From the NCBI GenBank assembly GCA_030142905.1, contig JASJOG010000177.1, positions 186,001-250,000 on the forward strand: a stretch of DNA of 64,000 nucleotides, read 5' to 3'. A model generated the notes under the pieces. The model had not been told where the DNA came from, did no database searches, and saw only the letters and a program-made list of their open reading frames with translations. The number at the start of each line of letters is the position of its first letter. Within the stretch, counting starts at the first letter, position 1. Source of the stretch: Heliopora coerulea (taxonomy: Eukaryota > Cnidaria > Anthozoa > Scleralcyonacea > Helioporidae). Shown here in pieces: positions 60,574 to 64,000 of this stretch. Position numbers and translations under genes: made by a program.

Positions 60574-61587
60574 TTATATATATTTTAATATTTCATCTTC
60601 GTCAAAATCAACACCATATTTTTTACAAAGAAGATAATGGTTTAAAACAATTTCTGGATATTTCATTTTTCTTGTTGAAACATATACATATAATATTTCT
60701 CCATCCATTTTTCCGTGATCTTTATTTTTTGATCCAAGATAAATTTTCATATTTGGGGTGTGATACTTTCTAGCATTTGTATTGAAAGAAACAATTTCTT
60801 TTCTATTCACATAAAGATTTCCTTTTTTAACACCGTTGAGATTACCTTGATCCCAATGAACAGAAAGACATATTAATTTGTTTATTTGAGTTGCATTTGC
60901 TTTCAATTGCCATCTACTATTTGAAATTGCATTCGTGGATGAATTTGTGATATATAATAATGAATTACGATAAGAAATACCAAAATTAAAAGGATCTGGT
61001 TGACTTGCTGTTTCATTATCTACGATTTTAAACAACGACACCTCATTGTTAGACGAATTTAATGATTTTAAACCATATACAAAATAAAAATTCAAGTATT
61101 GATAACTTAAAATATTTTCTTCACAAGTTAAATGTAAATTGTTGCTGTTTGACCCAAGGTATTGAACACAATAAAAATTATTATTAATTGTGGATTTTTT
61201 GAAAAATGGTTGTTTGTTTGTATCATCTTGTTTGAAAATCCAATCTTTTTTTCTTGACAAATTCAAAAGTTTTTCAACCTTTTTATTACTTCCAGTATAT
61301 TCTATATAATTATCACCATCTTTTACATCAAAAATTCCTTCATCATCCATTTGTAAATTATAAATATTTGCAATTGTGTTTGGTGTCACACAGTCGTCAA
61401 CGTATTTTTTATTTACAGAATGTTGATTGGAAGAAGGAGAATAATTTGATGCGTGAATAATATAATGATTACCTATATCCAAATCCCCAGACATTGTTCC
61501 ACCTGTTAAAGATAATTTTTTATCAAATTCATTTAAAATGAAATTTTTTCTTTTTGAACTAAAATCATCATTAAATATAACGCTCAT
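60574..61587 (-). CDS. Tail-fibre-like protein with lectin-like head, 337 residues
   Basis: Intact. N-terminal leader of about 30 residues (MSVIFNDDFSSKRKNFILNE), one shaft repeat (GGTMSGDLDIGNHYIIHASN to KKYVDD), then a 250-residue beta-rich domain shared with element 2's fibre (LNFYFVYGL, ICLSVHWDQ, NLYVNRKEIVSF, MKIYLGSK, LYVYVSTR). The pattern fits a concanavalin A/LamG-like jelly roll that binds carbohydrate. It is the full-length counterpart of the truncated element 2 gene. Confidence 0.7.
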   Translation of the reverse strand: MSVIFNDDFSSKRKNFILNEFDKKLSLTGGTMSGDLDIGNHYIIHASNYSPSSNQHSVNKKYVDDCVTPNTIANIYNLQMDDEGIFDVKDGDNYIEYTGSNKKVEKLLNLSRKKDWIFKQDDTNKQPFFKKSTINNNFYCVQYLGSNSNNLHLTCEENILSYQYLNFYFVYGLKSLNSSNNEVSLFKIVDNETASQPDPFNFGISYRNSLLYITNSSTNAISNSRWQLKANATQINKLICLSVHWDQGNLNGVKKGNLYVNRKEIVSFNTNARKYHTPNMKIYLGSKNKDHGKMDGEILYVYVSTRKMKYPEIVLNHYLLCKKYGVDFDEDEILKYI

Positions 61588-61636
61588 TTATTTATATATA
61601 TATTTCATGATACATTTTTTACATTTAATGATATAT

Positions 61637-62980
61637 TTATATATTAATAGCATCATGATCAACATTGTATAAATTACAAAGAACATAATGATAAAACAAA
61701 ATTTCTTTTTCTGTCATTTTTTCGTGTTTTAAAATTGAAAAGAAAGATATTGATCCATCAAAAGGTGAATTTGTGTTATTTTCTATATCACCAATTGTTA
61801 AAGTTGTATCTCCTGAAGCAGTTTTGGATGTAAAAGATGTTAACTTTTTTCCATTACAATAAACACTACTTTCATTATTATTTGGTGTTGTATACATATC
61901 CCAATGAACTGAAAGACATATCCATTTATTCAAATCTCCAGCATTTGCTTTTGATTGAAAAGCAGCAAGTGGTGCTTTATGATTTACAGGATTTGAGCCA
62001 ATACCGAAAAAATTAGCACTACCTCCAGAAATAACTAATTCTTTTGTAGTTGGATTTGCAAAACAAATAAATTTATCCCATCCTCCATTATCATGTCCAA
62101 AAATTCCCCCTCTTAACCAATCATTTCCAGATGAAGGAACAGAATTCAATTTATAAACAACAAAAACATTCACAATATCTTTTTTTCCTGATATTGGATT
62201 AATGTTCGAACTTGAAATCATTCTACTACCGCTTTGCGGTCCGGCTCCGCAGGTGGTAAATTTTAAAAAATATTTATTATTTTCTTTTTCACTTTCTAAA
62301 CACAATGAAGGTTGAAGACTTTTTGTTGTTTGTTTAAAATTGTTTCCTTCAATTCCATAATCAATTAGCTCTTTTACTTTTCCACCGTTTCTTTCAAACA
62401 ACAAATCATAAATTGAATTATATTCAATGAAGTATAAATTATGAAATTTCAAAGAAAAATTATCTTTTAAAAATGAAAAACCAACATCCTTTTTGAGAAT
62501 GTTTAAATTATCATCAATACGGTCGTCGACGTATTTCTTCCTCGCTAAATGTGTTTCAAGTGTAGGATTTGTTGAAGAAATAATTTTATTACTTCCAATT
62601 GTAACATCACCTGTCAATGTTCCACCTGTTAAAGATAAGTTTTTAGAATCTTGATTATCTACATATTTCTTCCTACAAAGGTCTTTATCGTCCGTAGGAT
62701 CTGAAGTTGTTGTAATTTTATGATTTCCCATTGTGGTATCACCAGTCATTATTCCACCACTTTTTGGTAGATAATTTGAACTTGTATGAGTAGCATGTCC
62801 CGACACTAAATCATCCACATATTTCTTCCTAGCTAAATGTGCATTTTCTGTTGGGTCAACTGATGTTATTATATGGTTTGAGCCTATGTTAATATTACCG
62901 GTCATTGTACCTCCTGTTGTTGGGAGACCTCCTGTTGTTATATTATCACTAACTTTTTCATATCCGTAAAATAAACTCAT
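61637..62980 (-). CDS. Second tail-fibre-like protein, 447 residues
   Basis: Intact. Begins MSLFYGYEKV, has three to four shaft repeats (GGTMTGNINIGSNHIITSVD, GGIMTGDTTMGNHKITTTSD, GGTLTGDVTIGSNKIISS), then a distinct 280-residue head with a concanavalin-like pattern (VNVFVVYKL, WICLSVHWDMY, SVYCNGKKLTSF, FDGSISFFSIL). The heads of the two element 4 fibres are only distantly alike, so the virus may have had two receptor-binding proteins. A GC-rich insert (62228-62252) lies at the shaft-head boundary. Confidence 0.7.
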   Translation of the reverse strand: MSLFYGYEKVSDNITTGGLPTTGGTMTGNINIGSNHIITSVDPTENAHLARKKYVDDLVSGHATHTSSNYLPKSGGIMTGDTTMGNHKITTTSDPTDDKDLCRKKYVDNQDSKNLSLTGGTLTGDVTIGSNKIISSTNPTLETHLARKKYVDDRIDDNLNILKKDVGFSFLKDNFSLKFHNLYFIEYNSIYDLLFERNGGKVKELIDYGIEGNNFKQTTKSLQPSLCLESEKENNKYFLKFTTCGAGPQSGSRMISSSNINPISGKKDIVNVFVVYKLNSVPSSGNDWLRGGIFGHDNGGWDKFICFANPTTKELVISGGSANFFGIGSNPVNHKAPLAAFQSKANAGDLNKWICLSVHWDMYTTPNNNESSVYCNGKKLTSFTSKTASGDTTLTIGDIENNTNSPFDGSISFFSILKHEKMTEKEILFYHYVLCNLYNVDHDAINI

Positions 62981-63718
62981 TTATTTTATAATAATTTCCA
63001 ATAAAACATTTCCAATAGATGATGGATCACTACCATGGTTTCCTTCTACTTTGAATATTAATTCATTATAAATTCCATTTGATAATTTTATTCCTCCTCC
63101 CGGTCCTGTTTCTTCAGGTGGATAAATTTTAGAGACACTTCCATTTAATGTTTGTTCAGATTCAATTGGAACTTGAATAAGTACATTACTTCTTTTACCA
63201 TTTACAAAATTTTTACTTTTATCAATTATATTACAGCTTATGTTTACATATTCCAAGATGTTATTAATATTTACTTCGCTGTCACTCTCTGTTAATGTAT
63301 TTGCTTGTATAACTTTATTTTCTGGAAATCCTATGATTGGACCAAATGTTTGTAAATTTAATGTCTTATCTGATTTTATTGTACATTTTCCAGAAAATTC
63401 AACTTGTTCCAGTTCAATTGTTCCAACATTTTCTAATTCAGTTTTTAAAATATTAAAAGTATAATATCCATCTTTGAAACCAATTTTTGTTCCATCATAG
63501 GTATAATGATGAATATTTTGATATAAATTATTATAATTCCAAAAAATACTAACTGATTTTACAAACATCTCTGAACAATTGTTTAATATAATTGGTTCAT
63601 CTAACGGAATTATTTTTTGTGACCCACTTGCACCTTTGGTGCTGAGACCTCCGGTCGATTGTGAACTGCTTTCGCTGGTTTCATCTTTTGTAATGAAGAT
63701 TTTTAAAGATATTGTCAT
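62981..63718 (-). CDS. Penton-like protein, element 4, intact
   Basis: 245 residues, beta-rich: MTISLKIFITKDE start, FVKSVSIFWNYNNLYQNIHH, FGPIIGFPENKVIQANT, ILEYVNISCNIIDKSK, SNVLIQVPIESEQ, and a hydrophobic end. Compared with element 3, a Ser/Gly-rich insert encoded by a GC-rich module (63636-63672) lengthens an N-terminal loop. Its start context is TATAAAATAAATG. Assigned as single-jelly-roll vertex protein by analogy to element 1 and position. Confidence 0.6.
   Translation of the reverse strand: MTISLKIFITKDETSESSSQSTGGLSTKGASGSQKIIPLDEPIILNNCSEMFVKSVSIFWNYNNLYQNIHHYTYDGTKIGFKDGYYTFNILKTELENVGTIELEQVEFSGKCTIKSDKTLNLQTFGPIIGFPENKVIQANTLTESDSEVNINNILEYVNISCNIIDKSKNFVNGKRSNVLIQVPIESEQTLNGSVSKIYPPEETGPGGGIKLSNGIYNELIFKVEGNHGSDPSSIGNVLLEIIIK
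63636..63672 (-). repeat. GC-rich hairpin module in penton gene
   Basis: Contains TTGCACCTTTGGTGCTGAG and ACCTCCGGTCGAT, identical to parts of the intergenic cluster at 59475-59520. It is in frame and absent from the element 3 homologue. Confidence 0.8.
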
Positions 63719-63781
63719 TTATTTTATAATATATATTTTGATTCAAAATTCTGACTTGTCGGTCCGCTCCGCGGTGTTCGA

Positions 63782-63925
63782 TCAGAACACGTACCGTGCA
63801 ATTAAAATTCCACCAACTATTGCAAAAGATAAAATCCATAAATTTTCACTTGATGTTTTTGGAGGAATAATTTTTGAAGATTGGTTGAGTTTACCTGAAA
63901 GGTCTGAAATGTCTTTTAATGTATT
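63782..63925 (-). pseudogene. C-terminus of the 46034-type protein, element 4
   Basis: The minus-strand frame encodes about 45 residues ending in a transmembrane segment (LWILSFAIVGGILIARYVF), matching the C-terminus in element 3. Upstream, similarity breaks at about 63,930, where a duplicate of penton sequence begins. So only the tail is visible. Confidence 0.55.
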
Positions 63926-63934
63926 TTAATGTAT

Positions 63935-64000
63935 TTTAAAATATTAAAAGTATAATACCCATCTTTGAAACCAATTTTTGTTCCATCATAGGTATAATGA
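63935..64000 (-). repeat. Duplicate of penton gene segment
   Basis: Nearly identical to 63444-63509 inside the penton gene (shared ATATTAAAAGTATAATA and CCATCATAGGTATAATGA). It replaces the expected body of the neighbouring gene, so a rearrangement lies at about 63,930. Confidence 0.85.

Larger units (their letters stand above)
53215..64000. mobile_element. Element 4: Polinton-like provirus nested in element 3
   Basis: Starts AGTAGTCTGTAAAGTCCGGG, matching the first 25 nt of element 3's left end (39906) with about two differences. All visible genes are on the minus strand: polB, 118-type protein, NUMOD1-like, three small membrane proteins, two fibres, penton, and the C-terminus of the 46034-type gene. 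The same order occurs in element 3's right arm, in reverse orientation. The window ends before its integrase, capsid and ATPase. It is better preserved than element 3, as expected for the younger insertion. Confidence 0.85.

Overview
The window is AT-rich, repeat-dominated nuclear DNA of a multicellular animal. It contains Penelope-like retroelements (PLEs), a LINE with a PHD-like N-terminal region, a ZMYM-type hAT transposon with a clean spliceosomal intron, long microsatellites, and four Polinton/Maverick (adintovirus-like) integrated virus genomes. No bacterial operons, tRNAs, rRNAs or CRISPR arrays are visible. An aquatic invertebrate fits best; a cnidarian-like genome is my guess, not a demonstrated identification. 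No complete host gene is present, only two candidate host exons near 36.6-37.1 kb.

Layout. 1-2.5 kb: non-coding, with hammerhead-like repeats. 2.5-4.9 kb: hAT remnant. 4.9-14.2 kb: element 1, a decayed Polinton of one lineage that has lost both ends. It has polB N-terminus, AT-hook/zinc finger protein, a zinc ribbon + phospholipase A2 + integrase + chromodomain polyprotein and packaging ATPase on the minus strand, then a divergent plus-strand block of conserved protein, penton-like, minor virion-like, major capsid, membrane-associated capsid-like protein and fibre. 14.2-15.5 kb: LINE fragment. 15.6-21.6 kb: microsatellites and an array of PLE fragments with hammerhead-like motifs. 21,600-32,945: element 2, with 135-bp terminal inverted repeats and a perfect 6-bp target duplication, inserted in a PLE terminal repeat. 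33-39.9 kb: non-coding, PLE fragment, candidate exons, simple repeats. 39,906-53,214: element 3. 53,215 to the window end: element 4, inserted inside the polB gene of element 3, so element 3 should resume beyond the window.

Elements 2-4 form a second lineage. Their shared set is protein-primed-type DNA polymerase B, rve integrase (chromodomain seen in element 3), A32/FtsK-like ATPase, double-jelly-roll capsid candidate, penton-like protein, a conserved protein with a membrane tail, several small membrane proteins, a NUMOD1-like DNA-binding protein, and phage-tail-fibre-like receptor proteins with lectin-like heads. The integrase would insert the genome, PolB replicate it, the ATPase package it, and the capsid, penton and fibre proteins build and target the particle. 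I see no adenain-type maturation protease in any element. Most genes carry frameshifts or stops, so the copies look like relics, although elements 2 and 4 keep long open frames.

The most unusual signals are: (i) modular GC-rich mini-hairpins inserted in frame inside genes of elements 3 and 4 but not seen in element 2; (ii) a TCTA motif exactly 16 nt upstream of five start codons in element 1; (iii) the virus-in-virus insertion at 53,215; (iv) the zinc ribbon-PLA2-integrase-chromodomain polyprotein; and (v) a rearranged yet perfectly terminated element 2.
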